Positions 1-9,298 are shown, counted from the first letter of the stretch. The stretch: DNA of 64,000 bases from Brucella daejeonensis (GCF_014199265.1 NZ_JACIJG010000004.1:62001-126000); one strand, 5' to 3'. The notes: generated by a model not told the origin, from the letters alone. A program made the numbers and translations.

Positions 1-2006
1 GCGTGCGCGGCGCGAAGGACAACAGCTACACGGCTGGCGTCATCTGCGCCAAGGTGGCGCGCTATGCCGAACGCGTCCACCATCCCGACCGGCTGAAACA
101 TCCGTTGGTTCGTGCCGGTGCGAAGGGCGCGGGGCAGTGGAAGCAAGCGTCGTGGGATGCGGCGCTTGATTTGATCGCCGAGCGATTCCTGAAAGCCGAG
201 CAGGACTATGGCAGCGAAAGCGTCTGGCCTTATTACTATGCAGGCACGATGGGGCTGGTGCAGCGCGACTCGATCAACCGTCTGCGCTTTGCCAAGCGCT
301 ATTCCAACCAGTTCGACAGTTTCTGCACCAATATGGCCTGGACCGGCTATTTTGCCGGAACGGGAAGCCTGACCGGCCCCGATCCGCGCGAAATGGCCAA
401 GGCCGATGTGGTGGTCATATGGGGCACCAATGCCGCCGCCACGCAGGTCAATGTCATGACCCATGCCGTGCGGGCGCGCAAGGAGCGCGGTGCCAAGATC
501 GTCGTCATCGACGTTTACGCCAATGCAACCGTCCGGCAGGCGGATATGGGCATTGTGCTGAAACCGGGAACCGATGGCGCCTTTGCCTGTGCGGTCATGC
601 ATGTGCTGTTTCGAGACGGTCTGGCCGACTGGGATTATCTCGAACGCTATACCGACGACCCGAGGGGACTTGAGAAGCATCTTCAGACCCGTACGCCTGA
701 ATGGGCTTCCGCCATCACCGGTCTGACGGTGGAAGAGATCGAGGCTTTCGCCCATCTCGTCGGCAAGACCAAACGGACCTATTTCCGCCTCGGCTATGGT
801 TTCACCCGCCAGCGCAACGGCGCGGTCAATATGCACGCCGCCGCTTCGATTGCCTGTGTCACAGGCGCCTTTCTTCATGAAGGCGGCGGAGCGTTCCATT
901 CGAACGCTGGCATCTTCAAGATGGACAAGCGCGAGATCGAAGGGCGCGCCATGCAGGATGTCGGCATCCGTTTTCTCGACCAGTCGAAGATCGGACGCAT
1001 CCTCACCAATGATGCGCAAGCGCTCTATGGCGGCCCGCCCGTCATGGCGATGTTGATCCAGAACACCAATCCGGCGAATGTTACGCCGGAACAGCGTCTG
1101 GTTCGCAAGGGTTTTGCGCGCGAGGACCTTTTCGTCGCCGTGCACGAGCAGTTCATGACCGATACGGCGAAGATGGCCGATGTCGTCCTGCCCGCGACGA
1201 CATTCCTCGAACACGACGATATTTATCGCGGCGGCGGGCAGCAGCACCTGGTGCTTGGTCCGAAGTTGATCGAACCTCTCGCCGATGCGCGCCCGAACAT
1301 CTTCGTCATCAACGAACTGGCAAAGCGTCTCGGTGTCGGCCATCTGCCCGGCTTCGATCTCGACGAGCGCACGCTGATCGACAACATGAATGCCAATAGC
1401 GATCTGCCGCATTTCGACGAATTGAAGGAAAAGCGGTTTGTCGATTTGCAGCCGCCCTTCGAGGAAGCGCATTACATCGACGGTTTCAAATGGCCGGACG
1501 GCAAATTTCGCTTCCGCCCCGACTGGACCGGAAGCCCTTCGCCGAACAAGCCGCCGGAAGTCATGGGACTTCAGGGGCCGTTCGGCTCCATTCCGCAGTT
1601 CCCGGACCATTGGGACGTCATCGAAGCTGCGGATATGGAACATCCATTCCGTATGACGACCTCACCGGCGCATAATTTCCTGAATTCGACCTTTGCCGAG
1701 ACACCGACTTCGCTCGCGAAGGAAATCCGGCCCGAATTGCTCATTCATCCCGACGATGCGGCAGAGCTTGGCATCGAGGACGGCGAGCGGATCGAGATCG
1801 GCAACCATCGCGGCGAACTGGTGCTTCATGCCGTTCTGCGCGCCGGGCAAAAGCGAGGCGTGGTCGTGTCGGAAGGCATTTTCCCGAATTCGGCATTCGA
1901 GCGCGGCGAGGGGATCAACATATTGATAGGGGCCGAACCCGCCGCCCCCTATGGCGGGCTTGCGGTGCATGACACCAGGATCTGGATTCGCAAAATAGAC
2001 TTATAA
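1..2006 (+). CDS. Molybdopterin-dependent oxidoreductase, 5' end cut by window
   Basis: About 667 residues are visible and the frame is open to the first base of the window, so the true start lies upstream. The N-terminal part (GVICAKVARYAERVHHPDRL) looks like the end of the [4Fe-4S]-binding region of the DMSO-reductase family, with one of its cysteines still present. It is followed by a molybdopterin-binding domain (VVVIWGTNAAATQ) and, near residue 550 onward, the C-terminal molydopterin dinucleotide-binding domain (IHPDDAAELGIEDGERIEI). Members transfer oxygen atoms or electrons using bis-MGD cofactor. The substrate cannot be told from sequence; formate dehydrogenase-like, BisC-like and assimilatory nitrate reductase-like subfamilies are all possible. 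A strong hairpin follows the stop codon. Confidence 0.85.
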   Translation, partial: VRGAKDNSYTAGVICAKVARYAERVHHPDRLKHPLVRAGAKGAGQWKQASWDAALDLIAERFLKAEQDYGSESVWPYYYAGTMGLVQRDSINRLRFAKRYSNQFDSFCTNMAWTGYFAGTGSLTGPDPREMAKADVVVIWGTNAAATQVNVMTHAVRARKERGAKIVVIDVYANATVRQADMGIVLKPGTDGAFACAVMHVLFRDGLADWDYLERYTDDPRGLEKHLQTRTPEWASAITGLTVEEIEAFAHLVGKTKRTYFRLGYGFTRQRNGAVNMHAAASIACVTGAFLHEGGGAFHSNAGIFKMDKREIEGRAMQDVGIRFLDQSKIGRILTNDAQALYGGPPVMAMLIQNTNPANVTPEQRLVRKGFAREDLFVAVHEQFMTDTAKMADVVLPATTFLEHDDIYRGGGQQHLVLGPKLIEPLADARPNIFVINELAKRLGVGHLPGFDLDERTLIDNMNANSDLPHFDELKEKRFVDLQPPFEEAHYIDGFKWPDGKFRFRPDWTGSPSPNKPPEVMGLQGPFGSIPQFPDHWDVIEAADMEHPFRMTTSPAHNFLNSTFAETPTSLAKEIRPELLIHPDDAAELGIEDGERIEIGNHRGELVLHAVLRAGQKRGVVVSEGIFPNSAFERGEGINILIGAEPAAPYGGLAVHDTRIWIRKIDL

Positions 2007-2015
2007 ATATTTATC

Positions 2016-2062
2016 AAACAACGCCGGGACGGATATATTCTATATCCGTCCCGGCGTTGTTT
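2016..2062. terminator. Perfect 22-bp hairpin between convergent genes
   Basis: Arms 2016-2037 and 2041-2062 are perfectly complementary with a TTC loop. The outer bases are AAACAACGCC and GGCGTTGTTT, so each strand ends in a short T-rich run. It lies between the convergent oxidoreductase and DUF992 genes and probably terminates both. Confidence 0.8.
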
Positions 2063-2076
2063 ATTCGTGCCGCTCG

Positions 2077-2601
2077 TTAGCCGGCGTAGCGCAGTTTCAG
2101 CTTGGAAACACCCACGGCGGCATTGAGGCCGCGCTGGCCCTGAACCGAAATCGGCTGAAGCGAAATCGTCTTCCAGGAACCACCCGTCAGGATGTTGGTG
2201 CCGAATCCGACGCCGATGGCTGCATTGGCGGAAGCGCCGACATAACGGCCCTGGAGCGCGCCTTCCGGACGAACGCTCGGAGCCCACACGGCCCAGGCGA
2301 CGCGGCTGCCATTGATGAAGCCGACATCGATGCCGAGCTTGGTGATGGTGCCGGTGTAACGCTCAAGCGGGCCGCGACCGCGGGCGGGCCTGAACACGCA
2401 ATCCACATCCTGCTGGCTGCCGATGATGACGCCGATGGCGGGGGAGATGTCGCAGGACAGCATACCGACTTCCGAACGCGGCTGGGTGCGACCCGAAGCG
2501 GGAGGCGCTACGAAGTCGGCGGCGAGGGCCGGAGCCGTAACCGCGATGCCGGAAATCACGGCCATTGCCGAAAGGAAGGAAGTCGAAAAACGGAGAGACA
2601 T
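2077..2601 (-). CDS. DUF992 family exported protein
   Basis: The protein has 174 residues with a clear Sec signal peptide ending in APALAAD, so it is probably periplasmic. The rest matches the pattern of DUF992: VGMLSCDISPAIGVIIGS, then ERYTGTITKLGIDVGF, WAVWAPS, GALQGRYVGASANAAIGVG and a C-terminal LQPISVQGQRGLN stretch. DUF992 proteins are common in Hyphomicrobiales and have no assigned function. I chose the ATG at 2601 rather than an upstream one (2646) because AGAGGA sits at ribosome-binding distance and the signal peptide begins there. Two cysteines in the mature protein could form a disulfide. Confidence 0.85.
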   Translation of the reverse strand: MSLRFSTSFLSAMAVISGIAVTAPALAADFVAPPASGRTQPRSEVGMLSCDISPAIGVIIGSQQDVDCVFRPARGRGPLERYTGTITKLGIDVGFINGSRVAWAVWAPSVRPEGALQGRYVGASANAAIGVGFGTNILTGGSWKTISLQPISVQGQRGLNAAVGVSKLKLRYAG

Positions 2602-2760
2602 GTCTTTGTCCTCTTCTAAAAACATATTGAAAGAGACGCTTTTCACGACTCTTAACGGAATTTGCCGAAGCAGGTTCCGTTACGACCGGGAATTAGAGCT
2701 TTTTGCGGGAAATTAAAGTTTTGTTAACAAAAAACTTCGTGTGTGATTAATTTGCCGCGG

Positions 2761-3378
2761 TCAGGCGCTGACGACCATGCTGTCCGCGGGTTCCGGCGCT
2801 TCCGTCTGTTCACCGGCAAAGTTGCGCAGCGCCAGCGCGTAAAGGCGATGCTCCGCCTTCAGGACACGCGCCGCGAGCGTTTCGGCATCGTCTCCGGCAA
2901 GCACCGGCACCGCCGCCTGCGCGAGGATCGGCCCTTCGTCCATGCCTTCGGTCACGAGATGCACCGTGCATCCGGCGAGTTTCATGCCGACATCCAGCGC
3001 CCGCTGGTGGGTATGAAGCCCCGGAAAGAGCGGAAGCAGGGACGGATGGATATTGAGAATGCGGCCTTCATAGGGAGCGATGAACCGCCCCGACAGAAGG
3101 CGCATATAACCGGCAAGGCAAAGAATATCCGGGTCGAGCGCCGCAAGCGCCGCCAGAATGGCATCCTCATGCTCATCCTTCGACGCATAATCCTTGCGCT
3201 TGAAAACCTGCGTGGGAATGCCCGAGCCTTGCGCTTTGGCGAGGCCGCCGGCGTCTTCCTTGTCCGAAAAAACCGCAACCACTTCCGCCGGATAGCCGGG
3301 CGTCTGCGCGGCACGGATCAGCGCCTCCATATTGGAGCCGCCGCCGGAGATGAAAATAACGACCCGCTTGCGGCTCAT
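2761..3378 (-). CDS. purN: Phosphoribosylglycinamide formyltransferase
   Basis: This 205-residue cytosolic enzyme transfers a formyl group from 10-formyl-THF to GAR, the third step of purine synthesis. The N-terminus [15 protein letters not shown] is the phosphate-binding loop of the family. The catalytic Asn-His-Asp set is visible as NIHPSLLP, with H at about residue 110, and as [15 protein letters not shown], which carries the catalytic Asp. Length is normal. Its ATG overlaps the purM stop by four bases (ATGA), so it is translationally coupled to purM. A poor inverted repeat at 2716-2737 lies downstream. Confidence 0.96.
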   Translation of the reverse strand: MSRKRVVIFISGGGSNMEALIRAAQTPGYPAEVVAVFSDKEDAGGLAKAQGSGIPTQVFKRKDYASKDEHEDAILAALAALDPDILCLAGYMRLLSGRFIAPYEGRILNIHPSLLPLFPGLHTHQRALDVGMKLAGCTVHLVTEGMDEGPILAQAAVPVLAGDDAETLAARVLKAEHRLYALALRNFAGEQTEAPEPADSMVVSA

Positions 3379-4466
3379 AGCGCAAGCTGGCCCTTGTAGA
3401 CGACGCCGTCCTTCTCGCGGCCGATCATCCTGCCGAGCGTGACGACCTTTTCGCCTTCGGCGGCGAGGGCGGCGACGACTTCATCGACCTTGTCAGGCGT
3501 GACGACCGCGATCATGCCAATGCCGCAGTTGAACGTGCGCAGCATTTCCGCCGATTCGACACCGCCGGTTTTGGCAAGCCAGGAGAAAACGGGTGGCACG
3601 GAAATGGACGAAAGATCGATTTCCGCAGCGAGGCCTTCGGGCAGAACGCGCGGAATATTGTCCGGGAAGCCGCCGCCGGTGATGTGGGCGAGCGCCTTGA
3701 TGCCGTCCGATGCGCGGATCGCGGCGAGCAGGGGCTTCACATAGATGCGGGTCGGCGTGAGCAGGGCTTCACCGAGCGTCGCGCCCGACCGGAAAGGCGC
3801 TTCCGACTGCCAGCCGAGGCCGGACAGGTCGACGATGCGGCGCACCAGCGAAAACCCGTTGGAATGAACGCCGGAAGAAGCAAGGCCGAGAATGATGTCG
3901 CCTTCGGCGATGTCGCCGCGCGGCAACAGGCGGTCGCGTTCGGCTGCACCAACCGCGAAACCGGCAAGATCGTAATCGCCCTGCGCGTACATGCCGGGCA
4001 TCTCCGCCGTTTCACCGCCGATGAGCGCGCATCCGGCCTGACGGCACCCCTCCGCAATACCGGCAACGATATCGACGCCCTGATCGGGCGACAATTTGCC
4101 GGTGGCGAAATAATCGAGGAAGAAGAGGGGTTCCGCGCCCTGAACGACCAGATCGTTGACGCACATGGCGACAAGATCGACGCCCACCGTGTCGTGCTTG
4201 TCGGCATCGATGGCGATCTTCAGCTTCGTTCCCACGCCGTCATTGGCCGCAACGAGTACCGGGTCCGTGAAACCTGCGGCCTTGAGATCGAACAGGCCAC
4301 CGAAGCCTCCGATTTCTCCGTCCGCGCCGGGGCGGCGCGTGGACCGCACGAGCGGCTTGATCTTCTCGACCATCAGGTTCCCGGCATCGATATCGACGCC
4401 AGCCTGCGCATAGGTCAGGCCATTCTGGGCAACGGGCTTGTTGGCGGGCTTGTTTTCCATGGTCAT
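3375..4466 (-). CDS. purM: Phosphoribosylformylglycinamidine cyclo-ligase (AIR synthetase)
   Basis: This 363-residue enzyme closes the imidazole ring of AIR using ATP, the fifth step of purine synthesis. It shows the PurM signature GVGTKLKIA and [23 protein letters not shown], with [16 protein letters not shown] in the C-terminal domain. The frame stays open upstream to 4715, but the start at 4466 has AGGAG six bases away and gives the usual family length; everything before it is non-conserved. It is the first gene of a purM-purN operon with a 4-bp overlap. Confidence 0.96.
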   Translation of the reverse strand: MTMENKPANKPVAQNGLTYAQAGVDIDAGNLMVEKIKPLVRSTRRPGADGEIGGFGGLFDLKAAGFTDPVLVAANDGVGTKLKIAIDADKHDTVGVDLVAMCVNDLVVQGAEPLFFLDYFATGKLSPDQGVDIVAGIAEGCRQAGCALIGGETAEMPGMYAQGDYDLAGFAVGAAERDRLLPRGDIAEGDIILGLASSGVHSNGFSLVRRIVDLSGLGWQSEAPFRSGATLGEALLTPTRIYVKPLLAAIRASDGIKALAHITGGGFPDNIPRVLPEGLAAEIDLSSISVPPVFSWLAKTGGVESAEMLRTFNCGIGMIAVVTPDKVDEVVAALAAEGEKVVTLGRMIGREKDGVVYKGQLAL

Positions 4467-4509
4467 GGCCTGCTCCTGAAACTGGGTGCTTATCCACGCA
4501 TTGTTTAAT

Positions 4510-4553
4510 GCATTTTCGGCAAAAGCGTGTAACGGTTTTGCTTGGAAAAATGC
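4510..4553. repeat. Dispersed palindrome, GCAAAA...TTTTGC family
   Basis: Outer arms GCATTTT/AAAATGC enclose inner arms GCAAAA/TTTTGC. Close copies occur at 43978-44023 and 61081-61126 in this window, and shortened variants near 12207 and 13089. It lies just upstream of purM. Confidence 0.7.
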
Positions 4554-4757
4554 GATGGGCAGTGAATGTGCGGGCAATGGCACGAGACGGCGCTGCCTGC
4601 AAGGCCACAAAGCCGGAAAAGCGAAAAACTGTGCAGATTCTCCGCAAATTCGTGACATATCGAGACGTCCCGATGGGAGCGCGCATTCCGGCCTGTCTTC
4701 GCACGGGCATTGCAATCCTGACTGACCGGTCTAACTTGCCTTCAGTTCGATGATACC

Positions 4758-4975
4758 AGGGCGGCTCCGATGCTGACGCTATCCAAGCCTTGGAAATGCT
4801 CAATCGCCGCACGGGCTTAATCAAAGCCTATGAGTTCCACTCATCAAGCTTTGCTATAAGAGTCTGAATCAAAAAGCGACATGTGCGTGCGAAAATGGTG
4901 ATTTTCGAGTACCGGAGCGGAGTGTACTTGGACGTACATGAGCACCGGAACGCAGGAAATTATCATTTGCAGCCG
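4758..4975. repeat. Composite palindromic repeat resembling Bru-RS
   Basis: The 605-base gap between purM and perM has no convincing gene and is largely filled by this element. It has three parts: a block 4758-4820 that is found inverted at 14990-15050, a small hairpin 4822-4852 (AAAGC/GCTTT ends), and an imperfect palindrome 4891-4971 centred near 4931 whose arms contain TACCGGAGCGG and its complement. The last part resembles the Bru-RS palindromes described in Brucella; this identification is from memory of their general form. Confidence 0.6.
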
Positions 4976-5071
4976 CTCATGACGACTTTTGGAACAGTCT
5001 CTAAGACATCCGTAACGCCGCCTTGCTATTACGATTGGCTCACGCAGCCGTTTTTCAGAAATTGGACGCTC

Positions 5072-6313
5072 ATGGCCAGGAAATTGACATCCACGCGCAC
5101 CACCGCCAGCCGCCGGATTTCGCAGTCGGAAGCAACGGTACGCGATGGCAATATTCATGTGAATGTGGAAGTGGGTGCGCTGACGGGGTCATCCGTCCGC
5201 CGTCAGGCCATGTTCTGGGGCGCGGCCATCGCGATCTTCATCCTGTTTCTGGTCGTATTCAGCTCGGTGCTCCTGCCGTTCGTCGCGGGCATGGCGCTCG
5301 CCTATTTTCTCGACCCCGTCGCCGACCGGCTGGAACGCTTCGGCCTGTCTCGGCTTGCCTCCACCGTCGTCATCCTGTTCGTCTTCCTGATGGCGCTGGT
5401 CGTCAGCCTGATGATCGTCGTGCCGATCCTTGCGACACAGCTCGCCGACTTCATTTCAAAAATTCCCGAATATATTACGCAGTTGCAGTCGCTGCTGGCG
5501 AATGAGGATTCGCAATGGCTGAAGAAATATATCGGCATCGACAGCTCGGTCATTCAACAAAATCTCAGTTCCCTGCTCCAGCAGGGGGCCAGTTTTCTCA
5601 CCGCGCTGCTTCAGTCCCTGTGGAATTCGGGGAAATCCCTGATCGATATTGCCGGGCTTTTCGTGGTCACGCCGGTGGTCGCTTTCTACATGCTTCTCGA
5701 CTGGGACCGCATGGTGAACAGTATCGATTCCTGGGTGCCCCGCGCCCAGCTTCACACCGTGCGCCGCATCGCGCGCGAAATGAATGCCGCGGTCGCCGGG
5801 TTCATTCGCGGGCAGGGCACGCTGTGCCTCATCCTCGGCACCTATTACGCCATCGGCCTGACCCTTGCCGGCCTGAATTTCGGGCTGCTGATCGGCTTTT
5901 TTGCCGGGCTTATCAGCTTCATTCCCTATATCGGTTCGTTTGTCGGCCTGGCGCTGGCCATCGGTGTCGCGCTTGTCCAGTTCTGGCCGGACTGGATCAT
6001 GATCGGTGTTGTCGCGGCAGTGTTTTTCCTCGGCCAGTTTCTGGAAGGCAATATCCTCCAGCCGAAGCTCGTCGGCTCTTCGGTCGGGCTTCATCCTGTC
6101 TGGCTCATGTTCGCCCTTTTTGCCTTCGGCTCGCTGTTCGGTTTCACCGGAATGCTGGTTGCGGTGCCCGCCGCCGCCGCTGTGGGGGTGCTTGTGCGGT
6201 TCGCATTGAATAGCTATCTCCACTCACCGATGTATGATCCTGCATATCATCAGCCGAACCCCGACGCCGGGCCGCTGATCGAGGCAGGCGAAAGCGCAGG
6301 CAAAGAGAAATGA
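5072..6313 (+). CDS. AI-2E family transporter (PerM-like permease)
   Basis: The protein has 413 residues and about eight membrane segments in the AI-2E exporter/PerM arrangement: a pair near the N-terminus (AIFILFLVVFSSVLLPFVAG), a long soluble middle region, and a C-terminal bundle containing GFFAGLISFIPYIGSF and GNILQPKLVGSSVGLHP, both family hallmarks. Substrates are poorly known; autoinducer-2 export and Na+/H+ antiport have been reported for relatives. I start it at 5072 (MARKLTSTRT). The frame is open back to 4883, but that part only translates the Bru-RS-like repeat. hdaA follows 39 bases downstream, a common arrangement in this order. Confidence 0.85.
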   Translation: MARKLTSTRTTASRRISQSEATVRDGNIHVNVEVGALTGSSVRRQAMFWGAAIAIFILFLVVFSSVLLPFVAGMALAYFLDPVADRLERFGLSRLASTVVILFVFLMALVVSLMIVVPILATQLADFISKIPEYITQLQSLLANEDSQWLKKYIGIDSSVIQQNLSSLLQQGASFLTALLQSLWNSGKSLIDIAGLFVVTPVVAFYMLLDWDRMVNSIDSWVPRAQLHTVRRIAREMNAAVAGFIRGQGTLCLILGTYYAIGLTLAGLNFGLLIGFFAGLISFIPYIGSFVGLALAIGVALVQFWPDWIMIGVVAAVFFLGQFLEGNILQPKLVGSSVGLHPVWLMFALFAFGSLFGFTGMLVAVPAAAAVGVLVRFALNSYLHSPMYDPAYHQPNPDAGPLIEAGESAGKEK

Positions 6314-6352
6314 GTTTTGGTCTTGACCGGGCAGGTTTCAAAGGAGGCCGCG

Positions 6353-7051
6353 ATGCGTGACGCACCGCGCCAGATTCCGTTGAATCTTGAACATCAGCCC
6401 GGTTATCATCGGGAGGATCTGATCGTCACGGGTTCGAACCGTGCCGCCGTCGATCTTGTCGATCGCTGGCCGAACTGGCTGTCGCCCGTCACCATCCTTG
6501 CCGGGCCGACCGGCTCCGGCAAGACCCATCTCGCCGAGATATGGCGCGCGGGGACGGGTGCGCGGCTCGTCGATCCGTCGAACATTACCGAAGAGGCGGT
6601 CAACGGCGCCGCCGAATATCCCGTCCTGATTGATGATATCGGCGCGGAGCCGTTCGACGAAACGGGTCTCTTTCATCTCATCAACAGCGTGAGGCAGAAC
6701 GCGGCGCAGGGGCCTGGCCCGTCATTGCTCATGACATCACGCCTTTGGCCTGCCAACTGGAATGTCAGGCTGCCGGATCTCGCCTCCCGCCTCAAGGCGG
6801 CAACCGTGGTGGAGATAGCGGAGCCGGACGATCTCCTGCTTTCGGGCGTCATCCACAAGCTGTTCGCCGATCGTCAGGTGAGCGTTGAGCCGCATGTCGT
6901 CGCCTATCTGGTGAGCCGCATCGAGCGCTCGCTTCTGTCCGCCATCCGCGTCGTGGACAAGCTCGACCGCGCGGCGCTCGAACAGAAAACCCGCATCACG
7001 CGCGCGCTTGCCGGTCAGGTTCTCGCGGACGGCGATCGACTGGAACGCTGA
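6353..7051 (+). CDS. hdaA: DnaA-related regulatory inactivator HdaA
   Basis: This 232-residue AAA+ protein resembles DnaA domain III. It has a Walker A motif GPTGSGKTH and Walker B VLIDDIGAE, and ends in a helical lid. The N-terminal QIPLNLEH fits the hexapeptide that binds the DNA polymerase sliding clamp in Hda proteins. Known relatives (Hda, Caulobacter HdaA) stimulate ATP hydrolysis by DnaA after replication starts, so that origins do not refire. The start at 6353 has GGAGG at good spacing; an upstream start at 6317 is less likely. The epimerase gene begins two bases after its stop. Confidence 0.88.
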   Translation: MRDAPRQIPLNLEHQPGYHREDLIVTGSNRAAVDLVDRWPNWLSPVTILAGPTGSGKTHLAEIWRAGTGARLVDPSNITEEAVNGAAEYPVLIDDIGAEPFDETGLFHLINSVRQNAAQGPGPSLLMTSRLWPANWNVRLPDLASRLKAATVVEIAEPDDLLLSGVIHKLFADRQVSVEPHVVAYLVSRIERSLLSAIRVVDKLDRAALEQKTRITRALAGQVLADGDRLER

Positions 7052-7053
7052 GG

Positions 7054-7935
7054 ATGAAGATCGCAGTCACCGGGGCGGGTGGTTTTATCGGAAGCGCTCT
7101 CACCCAAATGCTGGCCGGAGAGGGCCACGAAGTCCTGCCGCTCTCCCGCAACGATCTCTCCGATCCCGACCTGTCGGGCGTGGAGACGGTCGTGCATTGC
7201 GCAGCACTTGCCCATCGCACAGGCAGCGAACGGCCGGACGCCGCTACCTTCGATGCCGTCAACCATCGGCTTGCGGTCGAGCTTGCGACCAAGGCGAAGG
7301 CGGCCCGTGTAAAGCGGTTCGTTTTTGTTTCCACCATCTACACGATTGCCGGAAACGCCTCGCCGCTGACACCTGATATGCCGCTTGCCCCGCGTGACGA
7401 TTACGGGCGCGCCAAGGCAAAGGCCGAGGCCGATCTGCGGGAAATCGGCGGGATAGAGATCGTCATAGCGCGCCCGGTTCTGGTCTATGGTCCCGGAGCG
7501 CGGGCAAATCTCAAGGCGCTGATGAAGCTCTGCGACAGCGGGTTGCCGCTGCCCTTCGGTCTGGCGAATAACAGGCGCAGTTTTGTGTCGCTTGAGAATG
7601 TCGCGCGTGCGCTGGTTTTCTTGAGCACGGCTTCTGCGGAACGGGTTGCGGGACAGGTCTTTCACCTTGCCGAACCCCGATCGCGCTCCACACGTGAACT
7701 CGTGACAAAGCTGCGCGCATCCCTGGGGAAGCCGCCACGCCTGGTCCCGGTTCCGCCGGTTCTGATGAAGGCGCTGCTGGCCGCACTTGGGAAAAGAGGG
7801 CTTTACGATCAGCTTTTCGGCGATCTGGTTGCCGACGGCTCGTCGCTCATTGCCGCCGGTTTCGATTACCTGCCCGGCGATCCGCAACTGGAAGCCATGG
7901 CTCGTGACTCTAAAGCGTGTCGCGTTCAATCATAA
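7054..7935 (+). CDS. NAD(P)-dependent epimerase/dehydratase, extended SDR family
   Basis: The 293-residue protein has a Rossmann fold with the dinucleotide loop VTGAGGFIGSAL at its N-terminus, FVSTIYTIAG holding the catalytic Ser/Thr, and the YxxxK pair in DYGRAKAKAE. The C-terminal part (RSTRELVTKLRASLGKPPRLVPVP) is like sugar-nucleotide epimerases of the UDP-glucose 4-epimerase type. The substrate is not evident and may be a nucleotide sugar for surface polysaccharide. It starts two bases after hdaA. The last eight codons and the stop lie inside or beside a dispersed palindrome (7911-7952), so the C-terminus SKACRVQS is repeat-derived. Confidence 0.82.
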   Translation: MKIAVTGAGGFIGSALTQMLAGEGHEVLPLSRNDLSDPDLSGVETVVHCAALAHRTGSERPDAATFDAVNHRLAVELATKAKAARVKRFVFVSTIYTIAGNASPLTPDMPLAPRDDYGRAKAKAEADLREIGGIEIVIARPVLVYGPGARANLKALMKLCDSGLPLPFGLANNRRSFVSLENVARALVFLSTASAERVAGQVFHLAEPRSRSTRELVTKLRASLGKPPRLVPVPPVLMKALLAALGKRGLYDQLFGDLVADGSSLIAAGFDYLPGDPQLEAMARDSKACRVQS

Positions 7936-7952
7936 TCAGGCGACATGCTTTA
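7911..7952. repeat. Palindromic element spanning two convergent gene ends
   Basis: Arms TAAAGCGTGTCGC (7911-7923) and GCGACATGCTTTA (7940-7952) differ at one position, with a 16-base loop. It contains the 3' end of the epimerase gene and provides the TAA stop of the gene on the other strand. Confidence 0.75.
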
Positions 7953-8768
7953 GTTCTTCTGGCCGACCGCTTTCGGCGGCTCGATGCGCCGATGGGTCGG
8001 GCTTCTCATAGGGTTTGGCGTTGTCGCCGTTGCGGTTTGCCGTTTGCGGGCAATCGATCCGGTGATCATCGTCGCGCTGTCGGGCTTATTGCGTCCGCCG
8101 ATGAGTTGGTTTTCGTGCACCCAGCCGATCATGTTGGTCTTGGGTACGATCACACGATGCCAGCGCCCGGTCTTGCCATAGGATCGCATTTCACGGCCTT
8201 TTTCGACCACGCCGATGGACGGCGACTTGTCCCAGGCGTTTTTATGGATCGTCAGCTTCGTCTTCGCATAAATGACCGAGGGGGAGCTTGCGGGCGCGTT
8301 GACGCCGCGCGGCGGCATTGCGCGGGGGGCGGCCGCCGGTGCCGAAGCGACGACGCGGCTGCCCGGACGCGGCGGCTTCGGGCTTTCCAGTGCCGCTTGT
8401 TGAACCGGCTTTCTTTGCGGCGCCGGCGCGGCGACAGGCGCCGAAGGGCGAGGGACCGGCCCGACGGCGGCGCCATAATCCCTCGAAGGCGTCTTGTTCT
8501 CTGGTGCTTTACTCACCGTCGGCGTTCTGGGCTCGGCTTTCGGAGGCGCCGATGCGCGGGGTGCCGATATGGGGCGCTGGAACAGGGCTGTAATGGCGGC
8601 TTGCGGGCTTTTGTGCTGGGATGTCGCCCACAGGCTGAATGCGCCAAGGGCGAGGATCGCGCCAAGAGCGAGGATCGGGGTGGATGAACCGGAGGAGCGG
8701 CCTGAGCGCTTGGGGGAGCGCTTTGAGGAGCGCTTTGGCGAGCGGGAGGTGCGTTTTCGTGCAGCCAT
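7950..8768 (-). CDS. SH3-domain protein with basic N-terminus and one membrane anchor
   Basis: The protein has 272 residues. Residues 1-30 are very rich in Arg, Lys and Ser (MAARKRTSRSPKRSSKR), followed by one membrane segment (STPILALGAILALGAFSLWA), a Pro/Ala-rich linker of about 100 residues, and a bacterial SH3 domain near residues 165-220 (AKTKLTIHKNAWDKSPSIGVVEKG, then GKTGRWHRVIVPKTNMIGWVH). Such domains often bind peptidoglycan, so a periplasmic wall-linked role is likely. The start at 8768 has AGGAG seven bases upstream. The stop codon is supplied by a palindromic repeat shared with the convergent epimerase gene. Confidence 0.75.
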   Translation of the reverse strand: MAARKRTSRSPKRSSKRSPKRSGRSSGSSTPILALGAILALGAFSLWATSQHKSPQAAITALFQRPISAPRASAPPKAEPRTPTVSKAPENKTPSRDYGAAVGPVPRPSAPVAAPAPQRKPVQQAALESPKPPRPGSRVVASAPAAAPRAMPPRGVNAPASSPSVIYAKTKLTIHKNAWDKSPSIGVVEKGREMRSYGKTGRWHRVIVPKTNMIGWVHENQLIGGRNKPDSATMITGSIARKRQTATATTPNPMRSPTHRRIEPPKAVGQKN

Positions 8769-8874
8769 CGTCTGTCTCCTGTTCGAATCGCGACAGGGAA
8801 ACACTACCGATTGTTCCTTCGTATTTGGTTACCGCAGCGGTTTTGGCGCTTGCCGCCAGTTGCGAGGCAGAAAC

Positions 8875-8902
8875 AAAAAACGCCGCTGAAGCGGCGTTTT
8901 TT
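8875..8902. terminator. Rho-independent terminator
   Basis: AACGCCGC-TGAA-GCGGCGTT is flanked by A6 and T6. It is placed to end the small gene at 8972-9130 on the minus strand. Confidence 0.75.
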
Positions 8903-8907
8903 CGGAT

Positions 8908-8985
8908 ATGCCCATGCGGCGATTGGGCATTTCAAGGCTTGGATAGCTTTGGCGCCGAAGCCGCCTTGCTATTACGGACGTCCAG
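8908..8985. repeat. Partial copy of the composite repeat
   Basis: The sequence GCCCATGCGGCGATTGGGCA followed by TTTCAAGGC and CTTTGGCGCC matches the middle block of the repeats at 4758-4820 (inverted) and 14988-15045. No palindrome is left. Confidence 0.5.
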
Positions 8986-9130
8986 ACGCCTTGTCATCGC
9001 AGGAGGTCTGGCCTGAAGCCTTCTCTTGCTGTCTTTGACTGGCTTCGTTGGCCTCGACCGCGTTGCGCAGTTCTGCCCATTCGCGTTCATGACGACGATA
9101 AAGTTCATCGGAAACAGTCTGGATACCCAT
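8972..9130 (-). CDS. Small hypothetical protein, 52 residues
   Basis: The predicted protein is highly charged and helical (DELYRRHEREWAELRNAVEA), with no cleavable signal or membrane segment. The ATG at 9130 is preceded by GGAGG eight bases upstream, which is the main support for it being real; a start at 9166 lacks this. Its 3' end runs into the repeat fragment at 8908-8985, so the last residues may be repeat-derived. A terminator follows at 8875-8902. I do not recognise a family. Confidence 0.5.
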   Translation of the reverse strand: MGIQTVSDELYRRHEREWAELRNAVEANEASQRQQEKASGQTSCDDKASGRP

Positions 9131-9298
9131 TTCGGTCCTCCGTTGATTTGGTGACCGGATTAACACGATATGCTTTGAAACGTTGCATCACAAAGCGTAA
9201 GCGTATGAAATCTTAATCGGTTTATATGTTTATAACTTCTTGGGATGCTCAAAACCTGTTCCAGAATCCGCCATGTGCGGTCGCAGCACTTCAGACAA

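Noticed and set aside
4883-5071. N-terminal extension of the PerM-like protein
   Set aside because: This part only translates the Bru-RS-like palindrome.
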